DNA of 64,000 bases from Paraburkholderia tropica (GTDB lineage: Bacteria > Pseudomonadota > Gammaproteobacteria > Burkholderiales > Burkholderiaceae), in NCBI RefSeq assembly GCF_900109265.1, contig NZ_FNZM01000017.1, positions 158,188 through 222,187 of the forward strand. Reading direction: 5' to 3'. Under the pieces are notes generated by a model. That model was not told the origin of the DNA and ran no database searches. It was given only the letters and a program-made list of their open reading frames with translations. The position numbers and the translations under genes were made by a program. Of the stretch, positions 1 through 10,859 are shown one piece after another; the stretch's first letter is position 1, and every line of letters starts with the position of its first letter.

Positions 1-19
1 TTTCGGCGCGCACTCATTA

Positions 20-2038
20 TTAAGGATGCCGAATATAATCCACCAACGCGACCATATACTCATCCGGTTTCCGATCGAAAAGACTCACAACGATCGCCAC
101 CAGAAACCCCGCCGGCACCCCAAACACACCAGAAGAAATCGCATCGATACCAAACCAACGCGCCCCTTCGAACCCGGTAAGTTGCGTGAAAAACGGATAC
201 GTCGACACGATGTAATATACGCACACGACAAGCCCCGCGATCATCCCCGCCACGGCGCCGAGGCGCGTCGTGCGCTTCCAGAACACGCCGAGCACGAGCA
301 CCGGAAACAGACTCGACGCCGCCAGCGAAAACGCCGCGCCCACGAGAAACAGAATATTCCCCGCATTCAACGAAGCGACCCACGAAGCAAACAACGCGAC
401 GCCCAGCAGCAGAATCTTCGACATCGTCACGCGTCGTTGACTCGACGCATTCGGATCGACCATGTGGTAATACACATCGTGCGAGAGCACGTTGGAAATC
501 GTGAGCAGCAAACCATCCGCGGTCGACAGCGCCGCCGCGAGCGCGCCCGACGCTATCAGCCCCGACATCACATACGGCAGCCCCGCGATCTCCGGCGCCG
601 CGAGCACGACCATATCGGCCTGCATTCGAATGTCGCCCCAATGCACGATGCCGTCGCCGTTCACGTCGCTCACGCTGATCATCGACGGCTCCACGCGCCG
701 CCACTGCATCACCCAATGCGGCAGATCCGAAAAATGTTGCCCCACGAGATGCGAAAGAATCTCGTACTTCATCAGCACCGCCAGCACCGGCACGGTCAGA
801 TAAAACAGCGCGACGAAGAACAGCGTCCAGCCCACCGAGCGCCGCGCCGACGCCACCGAAGTCGTCGTGTTATAGCGCGTGAGAATGTGCGGCAAGCTCG
901 CGGTCCCCAGCGAAAGACACAGCAGCAGCGAAAGAAAATTGCGCTGATGCACGCGCCGCGCCTCGTCGCTTTCCGCGGGAAACGCTTCGTGCATCGGCAC
1001 GGGCGGCGTCGCGAGTGCAAGCAGATCGTCGCGCTCGCGCGTCCACGCCGCGCGCGCCGCCTCGACGTCGCGCGGGAAACGGGCGACTTCGCGTTCGAGC
1101 GAATCGATGTCGCGCAGCGGGCCGTTATGGCGGCGCAGATCGACCAGCGCCGCGACGAGACGCGTTTTCTCCTCGACGTACGAACCCGGCAGCGCATCGA
1201 GCCGCGACTGCCACAGCGCCGCGCGCCGCTCGTATTCGTCGCGCACGTTGGCCTCGGCGCTCGACGCGCGCACATCGCGTTCGAGCGCTTCCACGCGCTG
1301 CATCACGTTGCCATAGTCGAGTTGCGGCACCCAGCCGAGACCGTCGCGATGCGCGATCAGCGAGACGGGAATCAGGATCGCCGCGATCAGGATGATGTAT
1401 TGCGCGACCTGCGTCCAGGTAACCGCGCGCATGCCGCCGAGAAACGAGCACACGAGGATGCCCGCGAGTCCGCAGAAGATGCCGATGGCGAAGTCCACGC
1501 CGATGAAGCGCACCGCGATCAGGCCCACGCCCTGGATCTGCGCGACGAGATAGACGAACGAGCACAGGATCGTCGCGAGCACGGCGAGTGCGCGCACCAG
1601 GTTGCTCGAAAAACGCGTGCCGAGGAAATCGGCGATGGTGTAGCGCGCGAGCTTGCGCACGTACGGCGCGAGCAGGAAGGCGACGAGGCAGTAGCCGCCG
1701 GTCCAGCCCATCAGGTACGCGAGGCCGTCGTAGCCGGTCGCGTAGAGCGAGCCCGCGAGGCCGATGAACGACGCCGCCGAGAGCCAGTCGGCCGCCGTCG
1801 CCATGCCGTTGAAGACCGAGGGCACGCGTCGTCCCGCGACGTAGTATTCGACCAGATCCGAGGTGCGCGACAGCAGCCCGATCACGGCGTAGACGGCGAT
1901 CGGCACGAACAGGAACACGTAGCCGATCCACATGCCCGGGCCCGTCGCGCGCTCGATGCGCCCCATCACGAAGACGAAGGCGAGAAAGCCGAGCGTATAG
2001 AGCGCGTAGGAGCGGATGAGCCGATGCGCGAGCTTCAT
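20..2038 (-). CDS. Sodium:solute symporter, VC_2705 subfamily (acetate-permease-like)
   Basis: A 672-residue inner-membrane symporter of the SSS family, expected to import a small carboxylate such as acetate with Na+. Hydrophobic segments run through the protein and the family-like stretch GRRVPSVFNGMATAADW lies near residues 70-86. Two hydrophilic insertions are visible. The first, around residues 230-360, is charged and looks helical or coiled. The second, around residues 458-470, reads DVNGDGIVHWGD and resembles an EF-hand or dockerin calcium loop. The start codon overlaps the stop of the upstream DUF4212 gene by ATGA, so the two are translationally coupled. Acetyl-CoA synthetase lies just upstream on the same strand, which supports acetate as substrate. 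The substrate itself is inferred. Confidence 0.9.
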   Translation of the reverse strand: MKLAHRLIRSYALYTLGFLAFVFVMGRIERATGPGMWIGYVFLFVPIAVYAVIGLLSRTSDLVEYYVAGRRVPSVFNGMATAADWLSAASFIGLAGSLYATGYDGLAYLMGWTGGYCLVAFLLAPYVRKLARYTIADFLGTRFSSNLVRALAVLATILCSFVYLVAQIQGVGLIAVRFIGVDFAIGIFCGLAGILVCSFLGGMRAVTWTQVAQYIILIAAILIPVSLIAHRDGLGWVPQLDYGNVMQRVEALERDVRASSAEANVRDEYERRAALWQSRLDALPGSYVEEKTRLVAALVDLRRHNGPLRDIDSLEREVARFPRDVEAARAAWTRERDDLLALATPPVPMHEAFPAESDEARRVHQRNFLSLLLCLSLGTASLPHILTRYNTTTSVASARRSVGWTLFFVALFYLTVPVLAVLMKYEILSHLVGQHFSDLPHWVMQWRRVEPSMISVSDVNGDGIVHWGDIRMQADMVVLAAPEIAGLPYVMSGLIASGALAAALSTADGLLLTISNVLSHDVYYHMVDPNASSQRRVTMSKILLLGVALFASWVASLNAGNILFLVGAAFSLAASSLFPVLVLGVFWKRTTRLGAVAGMIAGLVVCVYYIVSTYPFFTQLTGFEGARWFGIDAISSGVFGVPAGFLVAIVVSLFDRKPDEYMVALVDYIRHP

Positions 2039-2400
2039 CGTTGCGGCGCCTGGCTGGCCTGACGGATCGCCATGTCGGCTTCGCGCGCGGCTTGAAGCAC
2101 GCGGTCGGCGCGCTGCATCAGCACGATATACACGACCACGAGCGCCACGTAGATCAATATCGCCCCTTGCGCGCCGAGGTAGAACGGCAGGCTGAAGCCG
2201 GCGAAGCGCAGGCCGTCGAGCGCGTGCGCGAACAGCGGCGCGACGAACGAGACCGCGAAGCCGATCGTCATGAGCACGGCGATCAGCGCGAGATTGAAGC
2301 GCCAGTAGCGCCGATGCGCGTGCGCCATCGCCTCGCTCACCGCGGGCGGTTCAGGCAAGGGATTGACGGGGTTCGGAGGGGTGGTGTGTGGCGCGGCCAT
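2035..2400 (-). CDS. DUF4212 small subunit of the sodium/solute symporter
   Basis: A 121-residue membrane protein with two hydrophobic segments, roughly residues 40-62 and 78-100. It matches the DUF4212 family (sodium/substrate symporter small subunit), which is almost always encoded directly before VC_2705-type symporters, comparable to YjcH before ActP. The start is placed at ATG 2400 (MAAPHTTPP); an in-frame start at 2415 would add only five residues. Its last four bases overlap the symporter start. It probably assists folding or activity of the transporter, but the molecular role is not known. Confidence 0.85.
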   Translation of the reverse strand: MAAPHTTPPNPVNPLPEPPAVSEAMAHAHRRYWRFNLALIAVLMTIGFAVSFVAPLFAHALDGLRFAGFSLPFYLGAQGAILIYVALVVVYIVLMQRADRVLQAAREADMAIRQASQAPQR

Positions 2401-2500
2401 GCGCCTGTGTAGCAAAAAGGCGCATGACCGGCAATTGGGGGCAACCTCGGGAGGCGCGCGGCGGCCCTGTGACGCAGGCCGCCGCGCGCTCCGGCCGGGA

Positions 2501-4483
<1,983 letters not shown>

Positions 4484-4895
4484 CGACAACCCCTTGGTGA
4501 AGATGAAACGTCAAACTCGTGGACGCGCGCGGCATCGTGGATGCCCGCGCGCGCCGTCTCCGTGTGCCGCCGCGCTGCCGCCCGGATTTGCGCGGGCGCG
4601 CGACGGCGCGTTGTTTACTTTGCCGCTCGATGGTGCGAAGCACATGTGCCTGGCGCCTGGCGGTCTGCACGGGTCCGCGCGCAAGACCCATGCGGCAAAA
4701 CCCGTGCGGCAAGACCCATGCGCTCAAAGGTTAAGCGCGACAACTTACCCGCTACTTACGTGCGCTCGCGTGCGGCGCAGGGGTTTGCCCCAAGGCGGCA
4801 CGCCCCGCGGCGCTCGAGCGCCTTCGCCGGTCACCCTGGCGAGGCATTAAGCGGGCATTTAGAATGCTAACTGATCTCAGCGCCCGGATTCCAGC
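4484..4895. other. Intergenic region between acs and the EamA transporter
   Basis: About 410 bases between divergent genes that should carry both promoters. GC-rich arms near 4670-4720 contain the near-repeat CAAGACCCATGCG / CAAAACCCGTGCG, but I see no convincing terminator, operator or small gene. Confidence 0.4.
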
Positions 4896-5789
4896 TTGAA
4901 CCGCTATTCATTTTTCCTCGTCGCCGCCATGCTGCTGGTGGGCAGCAACGTCGGCATCGGCAAGTCGATCGTCGCATTTTTGCCGGTCCCGCTGTTCGCG
5001 CTGCTGCGCTTCGTGATCGCGCTCGCGGTGCTCTGGCCCCTGCTGCGTCTCTCGCGCATGCGCCGCGTGAAGCGCGACGAATGGATCAATCTGTTCCTTC
5101 AGGCCCTCTTCGGTACATTCGGGTTTACGCTGCTGATGCTCGGCGGCGTGCATCGCACCAGCGCGGTGGCCGCGGGCGTCATCACGAGCACGATCCCGGC
5201 CGTGGTCGCGCTGTTCGCCTGGCTGTTCCTGCGCGAGCGTCCCGACGCGCGCGCCTTCGCGTCCATCGCGCTCGCGATCGCGGGCATCGCCGTGGTCAAT
5301 CTCGCGCACACGGACGCCGGCTCGCACAATCCCGGCTCGCTCGCGGGCAATCTGATGGTGCTCGGCGCGGTGTGCTGCGAATCGCTCTACGTGATCCTCT
5401 CGCGCCGTCTCACGCAAACGCTCGCGCCGCTCGAAATCTGCGCGTACACGCATCTGTTCGGCTTTCTGCTGATGCTGCCCGTGGGGCTGGCCGGCGCGTT
5501 CTCGTTCGACTACGCGAGCGTGCCCGCGGGCGTCTGGGGCCTCGTGGTCTGGTACGGGCTGTCGGCGAGCGTGTTCTCATTCGTGCTCTGGATGATGGGC
5601 ATCCGTCACGTGCCGGGCAGCATCGCGGGCGTGTTCACGGCCGTGCTGCCGGTGGCCGCCGCCGTCTACGGCATGGTCTTCCTCGGCGAGCGGCCGACGC
5701 CCGCGCACGGCGTCGCGCTCGCCTGCGTGGTCGCGGGCATCGCGCTCGCGAGCGTCAAGACGAAACGGCTGCCGCCCGTGGCGTCGTGA
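4896..5789 (+). CDS. DMT-superfamily (EamA) transporter
   Basis: A 297-residue inner-membrane protein made of two EamA repeats (about residues 8-140 and 150-290), giving roughly ten transmembrane helices. This is the normal length and layout of the drug/metabolite transporter superfamily. Members export amino acids, metabolites or drugs; the substrate cannot be read from sequence. The most likely start is TTG 4896 (MNRYSFFLV), just before the first hydrophobic helix. It stands alone, divergent from acs. Confidence 0.88.
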   Translation: MNRYSFFLVAAMLLVGSNVGIGKSIVAFLPVPLFALLRFVIALAVLWPLLRLSRMRRVKRDEWINLFLQALFGTFGFTLLMLGGVHRTSAVAAGVITSTIPAVVALFAWLFLRERPDARAFASIALAIAGIAVVNLAHTDAGSHNPGSLAGNLMVLGAVCCESLYVILSRRLTQTLAPLEICAYTHLFGFLLMLPVGLAGAFSFDYASVPAGVWGLVVWYGLSASVFSFVLWMMGIRHVPGSIAGVFTAVLPVAAAVYGMVFLGERPTPAHGVALACVVAGIALASVKTKRLPPVAS

Positions 5790-6087
5790 AGGCGCGTGAA
5801 GTCTCGTGCGGGCCGCGCCCGACGGGCTTCAGCGCGCTGCGGCCCTGTTCTGACGTAAGAATTCTGAAAGTTTGTCTGCCCGCATCCCGGCGATGCGCGC
5901 CGCCGACGCGTTACAATAGCGCCCGCCCGGCCCCTGCGGCATTGCGGCGCAGCGCGCAAACGTGAAAAACGTGCCAGCGCGCGCGGCGCACGCCGTCGCG
6001 GCCCTGCCCGAATCGTCAGAATCGCCCGCTGCGGCCTGCTGCGGGTGATTCGTCCGGTTCCCACGATCATCGCGACCCACAACGCAC

Positions 6088-6693
6088 ATGTCCGCCGCTC
6101 GTCCCCAGCCGCCGTCCCGCCGCCGCATGCGTTTGCTGCCCAGCATCATCTTCATGAGCCGCTGGCTGCAGGTGCCGCTGTACCTCGGCCTGATCGTCGG
6201 GCAGACGGTCTATTGCGTGCTGTTCATCAAGGAAGTCTGGCATCTCGTCACGCACGCGATGTCGCTCGACGAAACCAGCATCATGCTCGCCGTGCTGGGC
6301 CTGATCGACGTGGTGATGATCTCGAATCTGCTCATCATGGTGATTGTCGGCGGCTACGAGACCTTCGTCTCGCGCATGGGCCTCGAAGGCCACCCCGACG
6401 AACCCGAATGGCTCGATCATGTGAACGCCGGCGTGCTCAAGGTGAAGCTCGCGATGGCGCTCATCAGCATTTCGTCGATTCATCTGCTGAAAACCTTCAT
6501 CAATCCCGACGCCGTTTCCGAGCGCACCGTGATCTGGCAGGTGGCGATCCACATCGCCTTCCTGCTCTCGGCGCTCGTGATGGCGTGGATCGACCGCATC
6601 ACGACGCACACGCATCCCGAGCATTACCACGACCTCGCCGCGCGCCATCCGGTGCCGGAGCGTGTCGTGCGCGACACGGCGACGCCGGAGTAA
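6088..6693 (+). CDS. YqhA/UPF0114-family membrane protein (TIGR00645-like)
   Basis: A 201-residue predicted inner-membrane protein with about four hydrophobic segments. The sequence SRWLQVPLYLGLIVG near the start and the central GLIDVVMISNLLIMV followed by GGYETFVSR are characteristic of the UPF0114/YqhA family, whose biochemical role is unknown. The first ATG gives an Arg-rich lead of about 14 residues (MSAARPQPPSRRR); the internal MRLLPS start is possible. It sits about 50 bases before fumarase on the same strand and may share transcripts with it. Confidence 0.82.
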   Translation: MSAARPQPPSRRRMRLLPSIIFMSRWLQVPLYLGLIVGQTVYCVLFIKEVWHLVTHAMSLDETSIMLAVLGLIDVVMISNLLIMVIVGGYETFVSRMGLEGHPDEPEWLDHVNAGVLKVKLAMALISISSIHLLKTFINPDAVSERTVIWQVAIHIAFLLSALVMAWIDRITTHTHPEHYHDLAARHPVPERVVRDTATPE

Positions 6694-6747
6694 TACCGGC
6701 GCGCCAGGCCACAATTCGAAACACCCCTGTCCCCACAGAAGCTAGCC

Positions 6748-8271
6748 ATGACCGTCATCAAGCAGGAAGACCTGATCCAGAGCATCGCGGATTCGCTCCA
6801 GTACATCAGCTACTACCATCCGCAGGATTACATCGAAGCGCTCGGCCGCGCCTACGAGCTCGAAGAGAGCCCGGCAGCGAAGGACGCGATCGCGCAGATC
6901 CTCACCAACAGCCGCATGTGCGCCGAAGGCCGCCGTCCGATCTGCCAGGACACCGGCATCGTCACGATCTTCGTGAAGGTCGGCATGGACGTGCGCTGGG
7001 ATGGCGCGACGATGGGCGTCACCGACATGATCAACGAAGGCGTGCGCCGCGGTTACCTGAACCCGGACAACGTCCTGCGCGCATCGATCGTGTCGCCGCC
7101 CGAAGGCGGCCGCAAGAACACGAAGGACAACACGCCGGCCGTGATCCACTACGAGATCGTGCCGGGCGACAAGGTCGACGTGCAGGTCGCGGCCAAGGGC
7201 GGCGGCTCGGAAAACAAGTCGAAGTTCGTCATGCTCAACCCGTCCGACTCGATCGTCGACTGGGTGCTCAAGACCGTGCCGACGATGGGCGCGGGCTGGT
7301 GCCCGCCGGGCATGCTCGGCATCGGCATCGGCGGCACCGCTGAAAAGGCGATGCTGATGGCGAAGGAATCGCTGATGGAGTCCATCGACATTCAGGACAT
7401 CATCAAGCGCGGTCCGAAGGACTGGATCGAAGAACTGCGCGTCGAACTGCACGAGAAGGTCAACGCGCTCGGCATCGGCGCGCAGGGTCTGGGCGGTCTC
7501 GCCACCGTGCTCGACGTGAAGATTCACGCCGCGCCGACGCACGCGGCCTCGAAGCCGGTCGCGATGATCCCGAACTGCGCGGCCACGCGCCACGCGCACT
7601 TCGTGCTCGACGGCTCGGGTCCGGCCAAGCTGGAAGCGCCCTCGCTCGACGCCTGGCCGAAGGTCAACTGGGAGCCGAACACGGAAACCAGCAAGCGCGT
7701 CGACCTGAACACGCTTACGCCGGAAGAAGTCGCGTCGTGGAAGCCGGGCCAGACGCTGCTGCTGTCGGGCAAGATGCTCACGGGCCGCGACGCGGCGCAC
7801 AAGCGCATCGCCGACATGCTCGCCAAGGGCGAAAAGCTGCCGGTCGATTTCAAGAACCGCGTGATCTACTACGTCGGCCCGGTCGATCCGGTGCGCGACG
7901 AAGTCGTCGGCCCGGCAGGTCCCACGACGGCCACGCGCATGGACAAGTTCACCGAACTGATGCTCTCGCAGACGGGCCTCATCTCGATGGTGGGCAAGGC
8001 CGAGCGCGGTCCGGTCGCGATCGAGGCGATCCAGAAGCACAAGGCCGCGTACCTGATGGCCGTGGGCGGCGCCGCCTACCTCGTGTCGAAGGCGATCCGC
8101 GGCTCGAAGGTCGTTGCGTTCGAGGACCTCGGCATGGAAGCTATTTATGAATTCGACGTGCTCGACATGCCGGTGACGGTCGCCGTCGATTCGTCGGGTA
8201 CCTCGGTGCATAAGACCGGCCCGGCGGAATGGCAGGCGAAGATCGGGAAAATCCCCGTCGCGACCGCATGA
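6748..8271 (+). CDS. fumA: Fumarate hydratase, class I (iron-sulphur)
   Basis: A 507-residue TCA-cycle enzyme converting fumarate to (S)-malate with a labile [4Fe-4S] cluster. The N-terminal part (about residues 10-280) matches the tartrate dehydratase/fumarase alpha domain, with CQDTG near residue 70 and GCNP-type cluster surroundings such as IPNCAATRH near 272. The C-terminal part (about 330-500) matches the beta domain. Length and layout are typical of fused class I fumarases. A strong intrinsic terminator follows directly. Class I enzymes depend on iron supply, in keeping with the iron genes downstream. Confidence 0.95.
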   Translation: MTVIKQEDLIQSIADSLQYISYYHPQDYIEALGRAYELEESPAAKDAIAQILTNSRMCAEGRRPICQDTGIVTIFVKVGMDVRWDGATMGVTDMINEGVRRGYLNPDNVLRASIVSPPEGGRKNTKDNTPAVIHYEIVPGDKVDVQVAAKGGGSENKSKFVMLNPSDSIVDWVLKTVPTMGAGWCPPGMLGIGIGGTAEKAMLMAKESLMESIDIQDIIKRGPKDWIEELRVELHEKVNALGIGAQGLGGLATVLDVKIHAAPTHAASKPVAMIPNCAATRHAHFVLDGSGPAKLEAPSLDAWPKVNWEPNTETSKRVDLNTLTPEEVASWKPGQTLLLSGKMLTGRDAAHKRIADMLAKGEKLPVDFKNRVIYYVGPVDPVRDEVVGPAGPTTATRMDKFTELMLSQTGLISMVGKAERGPVAIEAIQKHKAAYLMAVGGAAYLVSKAIRGSKVVAFEDLGMEAIYEFDVLDMPVTVAVDSSGTSVHKTGPAEWQAKIGKIPVATA

Positions 8272-8302
8272 TGTGTATGATTCGGTTTCACACCGAAAAC
8301 TG

Positions 8303-8329
8303 AAAACCGGGGCTTACGCCCCGGTTTTT
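8303..8329 (+). terminator. Intrinsic terminator after fumarase
   Basis: A GC-rich stem AAACCGGGGC / GCCCCGGTTT around the loop TTAC, followed by a T run. It lies about 30 bases after the fumarase stop codon. Confidence 0.9.
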
Positions 8330-8479
8330 GTTTTGGACGACGCAAAACGTAACGAGATTAATTCTCAGCACAAGCAAGTGTTTGATTTCAGCCGGGATTC
8401 GGCCTTGGCATTTGCGTATTGAGCGTTTATTGTTCGAACCAGTGTTTGAAAACCCACGCCCCACAAGGAAGGAAAGATC

Positions 8480-8959
8480 ATGCAAGGCGATAAAAAAGTC
8501 ATCGAGTATTTGAACGCGCAACTCAAGAATGAGCTCACCGCGATCAACCAGTATTTTCTGCATGCGCGCATGTACAAGCACTGGGGTCTCGAAAAACTCG
8601 GCAAGCATGAATACGACGAATCGATCGGCGAAATGAAGCACGCCGACTGGCTTATCGAGCGCATTTTCATGCTCGACGGCCTGCCCAATCTCCAGGATCT
8701 GCACAAGCTGCTGATCGGCGAAGAGACCAAGGAAATCCTCGAATGCGATCTGAAACTCGAACAGATTTCGCAGTCGACGTGTAAGGAAGCGATTGCTTAT
8801 TGCGAATCGGTTCGCGATTTCATTTCGCGTGAAATCTTCACGAAGATTCTCGACGACACCGAAGAGCACATCGACTGGCTCGAAACGCAAATCGACCTGA
8901 TCGACAAGGTCGGCCTGCAGAACTACCAGCAAACGATGATGGGTTCGGTAGAATCCTGA
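8480..8959 (+). CDS. bfr: Bacterioferritin
   Basis: A 159-residue iron-storage protein that assembles into a 24-subunit haem-containing shell and oxidises Fe2+ to a stored mineral. Ferroxidase ligands are visible at Glu18, Glu51 and His54 and in the DDTEEH stretch near residues 124-130. Met52, the haem-b ligand that separates bacterioferritins from ferritins, is present. A good AAGGAAGG-type ribosome site precedes the ATG. The partner ferredoxin bfd lies 1.4 kb downstream, separated by murI. Confidence 0.97.
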   Translation: MQGDKKVIEYLNAQLKNELTAINQYFLHARMYKHWGLEKLGKHEYDESIGEMKHADWLIERIFMLDGLPNLQDLHKLLIGEETKEILECDLKLEQISQSTCKEAIAYCESVRDFISREIFTKILDDTEEHIDWLETQIDLIDKVGLQNYQQTMMGSVES

Positions 8960-9080
8960 TCGCTTGGGCTCACGCGGCGCATCCGCAGCGATTGCGGGTG
9001 CGGCCCCCGAGCGCGGCGCGGCTACGTTGTCCAGTCACGCCGTCCGCGAGCCCTGTTTCTTTTCCGGTTTCCCGACGCAC

Positions 9081-9941
9081 TTGAACCTTCCGGCTTCCAC
9101 TCGCGCCGCGCCCATCGGCATCTTCGATTCCGGTCTGGGCGGCCTCTCGGTGCTGCGCGCCGTGCGCGCGCTGCTGCCCGCCGAACGGCTCGTCTACGTG
9201 GCCGATTCGCGCTATGCGCCCTACGGCCAGCGCGACGACGACTTCATCGCCGACCGCACGCTCGCGATCGGCGAATGGCTGGTCGCGCAGGGAGCCAAGG
9301 CGCTCGTGGTGGCCTGCAACACCGCCACGGCGCAGTCCATCGAATTCGTGCGCGCGCGCCTGCCGATTCCGCTCGTGGGCGTGGAGCCGGGCATCAAGCC
9401 TGCCGCGCAGTTGTCGCGTTCGCGCGTCGCCGGCGTGCTGGCCACGCCGGTCACCTTGCGCAGCGCGCGCTTCCAGGCGCTGGTCGAGCGCCATGCCGCC
9501 GACCTGCGCGTGCTGAGCCAGCCGGGCTATGGCCTGGTGGAAGCGGTCGAGTGCTGCGACGTCGACTCGCCCGAACTGCTGCAACTGTTGCGCGGCTACG
9601 TCGAGCCCATGCTCGACGCGGGCGCGGACACGCTCGTGCTCGGCTGCACGCACTACCCCTTTCTCGACGCGGCTATTCGCTCGATCGTCGGCGAACGCAT
9701 GACGCTCGTCGATACGAGCGTGGCCATCGCGCGCCAGCTCGACCGCGTGCTCGACCAGCACGGTCTGCGCGCCGACGCGCACGCGAACGAGTCCGCGAGT
9801 CCCACCGCACGGTTTTGCTCGACGAACGACGGCACGCACCTGCGCAAGCTCGCGGCCGCGCTGCTCGGCATCGAGTCGCAGGTGGAATGCGTGAGCATTC
9901 CGTCGCGCCGCACGCGCGAACTGGAACCCGACGCGGCCTGA
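9081..9941 (+). CDS. murI: Glutamate racemase
   Basis: A 286-residue cytosolic enzyme that makes D-glutamate for peptidoglycan. The start motif IGIFDSGLGGLSVL, the first catalytic cysteine in VACNTATA and the second in LGCTHYP are all present. I place the start at TTG 9081 (MNLPAST), about a dozen residues before the conserved core. The open frame continues upstream to 8964 but that extension is low-complexity and non-conserved in character. No strong ribosome site marks the start, so it is uncertain by a few codons. Confidence 0.94.
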   Translation: MNLPASTRAAPIGIFDSGLGGLSVLRAVRALLPAERLVYVADSRYAPYGQRDDDFIADRTLAIGEWLVAQGAKALVVACNTATAQSIEFVRARLPIPLVGVEPGIKPAAQLSRSRVAGVLATPVTLRSARFQALVERHAADLRVLSQPGYGLVEAVECCDVDSPELLQLLRGYVEPMLDAGADTLVLGCTHYPFLDAAIRSIVGERMTLVDTSVAIARQLDRVLDQHGLRADAHANESASPTARFCSTNDGTHLRKLAAALLGIESQVECVSIPSRRTRELEPDAA

Positions 9942-10300
9942 ATCGCCTTGGCCGCCTCGGCCAACCTCAATCTCCCTATCAACGACAGGGTCGATGCCGG
10001 CATTTCGCCGCCCGCGCTGCGTCCGTCCAAAAAATTTTCGCGCAGATCGCGCCCCTTTTCCGGACGAACAATCATCGCTCGCGCTGATGGGTCCCTCATC
10101 GCGACGCTTTAACCCCTCGCGCCGCGACGCCCACCAGGCACGGCTTTCCCGCCATCCGTCTGTCGCTTGACACGCATCGCACCCCGATTCGCCGGCCGCC
10201 GGGCAGATCGCACCCTTGATCCTGAGCAGCCATTTCTCTGCTAAGCCCTGAGTTTCGTTACAAAAATTCCCTGCGCATGCTTGCCAAACGATCCAAACAT
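9942..10300. other. Intergenic region upstream of bfd
   Basis: About 360 bases after murI. Nothing in it reads convincingly as a gene. The AT-rich end (after about 10,255) carries the promoter zone of the iron gene group, leading into the Fur-box-like site. Confidence 0.4.
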
Positions 10301-10319
10301 AATGATAATAATTCGCATT
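10301..10319 (+). promoter_or_regulatory. Fur-box-like operator upstream of bfd
   Basis: AATGATAATAATTCGCATT, a 9-1-9 inverted repeat with seven of nine positions paired, close to the classical Fur box. It lies 23 bases before the bfd start, where Fe-Fur would block transcription. Binding is inferred. Confidence 0.75.
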
Positions 10320-10342
10320 AACTCTTTCTATTGCGCTCCATC

Positions 10343-10594
10343 ATGATTGTTTGCGTGTGCAAGTCCGTCTCCGACCGGACGATTCGTGCCTCGATTGCCG
10401 AAGGCATGGACTCTTTCGACGAGCTGCAATTCGAGCTTGGCGTCGCGACCTGCTGCGGCAAGTGCGAAGAATCCGTGCGCGACGTGATGGCGCAAAGCGG
10501 CGTCTGTGCAAGCCGCTGCGGCGTGACCCGCCCGCAGGTGGCCGTCGTTCCGCACGTGGTGCCGATGACGTTCTACGAGCGCAAGGCAGCCTGA
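10343..10594 (+). CDS. bfd: Bacterioferritin-associated ferredoxin ([2Fe-2S])
   Basis: An 83-residue protein that donates electrons to bacterioferritin to release stored iron. The four cluster cysteines are visible as Cys4 and Cys6 (CVC) and the pair in CCGKC near residues 37-41, the exact spacing of the BFD-like domain. The start is ATG 10343 (MIVCVC); an upstream TTG at 10331 would place residues before a motif that is normally at the extreme N-terminus. A Fur-box-like site lies directly upstream, consistent with induction under iron starvation. Confidence 0.95.
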   Translation: MIVCVCKSVSDRTIRASIAEGMDSFDELQFELGVATCCGKCEESVRDVMAQSGVCASRCGVTRPQVAVVPHVVPMTFYERKAA

Positions 10595-10733
10595 ACAGCT
10601 TGACGGGCGCGCGCCCGCAGCTCGCGCGCGCCTTGCTTCATCGCTCGATCATCGAGCGCTTACCGCCGACAGCAAGCCAGTTTCTTGACCAGCCAGCTAG
10701 CGCCTGTTTCCTTTTTCCCGGAGGATGCCCGCT

Positions 10734-10796
10734 ATGGAATTGCTGATCGGATTCGTGACCACCGTGTGCATCTCGCTGTTGATTTTTCGCCCATAA
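10734..10796 (+). CDS. Candidate 20-residue hydrophobic micropeptide
   Basis: A complete frame of 20 codons that reads MELLIGFVTTVCISLLIFRP and ends in TAA. It is preceded by a near-perfect Shine-Dalgarno, GGAGGA at 10720-10725, with eight bases before the ATG. The peptide would form one transmembrane helix. It lies in the 265-base gap between bfd and tonB on the same strand and could be co-transcribed with them. I do not recognise it. It could instead be a leader peptide or chance. Confidence 0.4.
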   Translation: MELLIGFVTTVCISLLIFRP

Positions 10797-10859
10797 AGCT
10801 GCCTGTAGCGACGCGTTGCCCAGCCTGCGCGCCGTCGTCATCCGGGCGGCAACGCTAAT

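Noticed and set aside
26..2062. 678-residue plus-strand open frame opposite the symporter
   Set aside because: It mirrors the real minus-strand gene; the product is Arg/His-rich and has no domain. GC-rich DNA keeps such antisense frames open.
8354..8366. GAGATTAATTCTC ahead of bfr as an operator
   Set aside because: A short near-palindrome that does not fit the Fur 9-1-9 pattern; too weak to call.
8964..9080. Upstream extension of murI
   Set aside because: Low-complexity and before the conserved start; TTG 9081 fits the family better.
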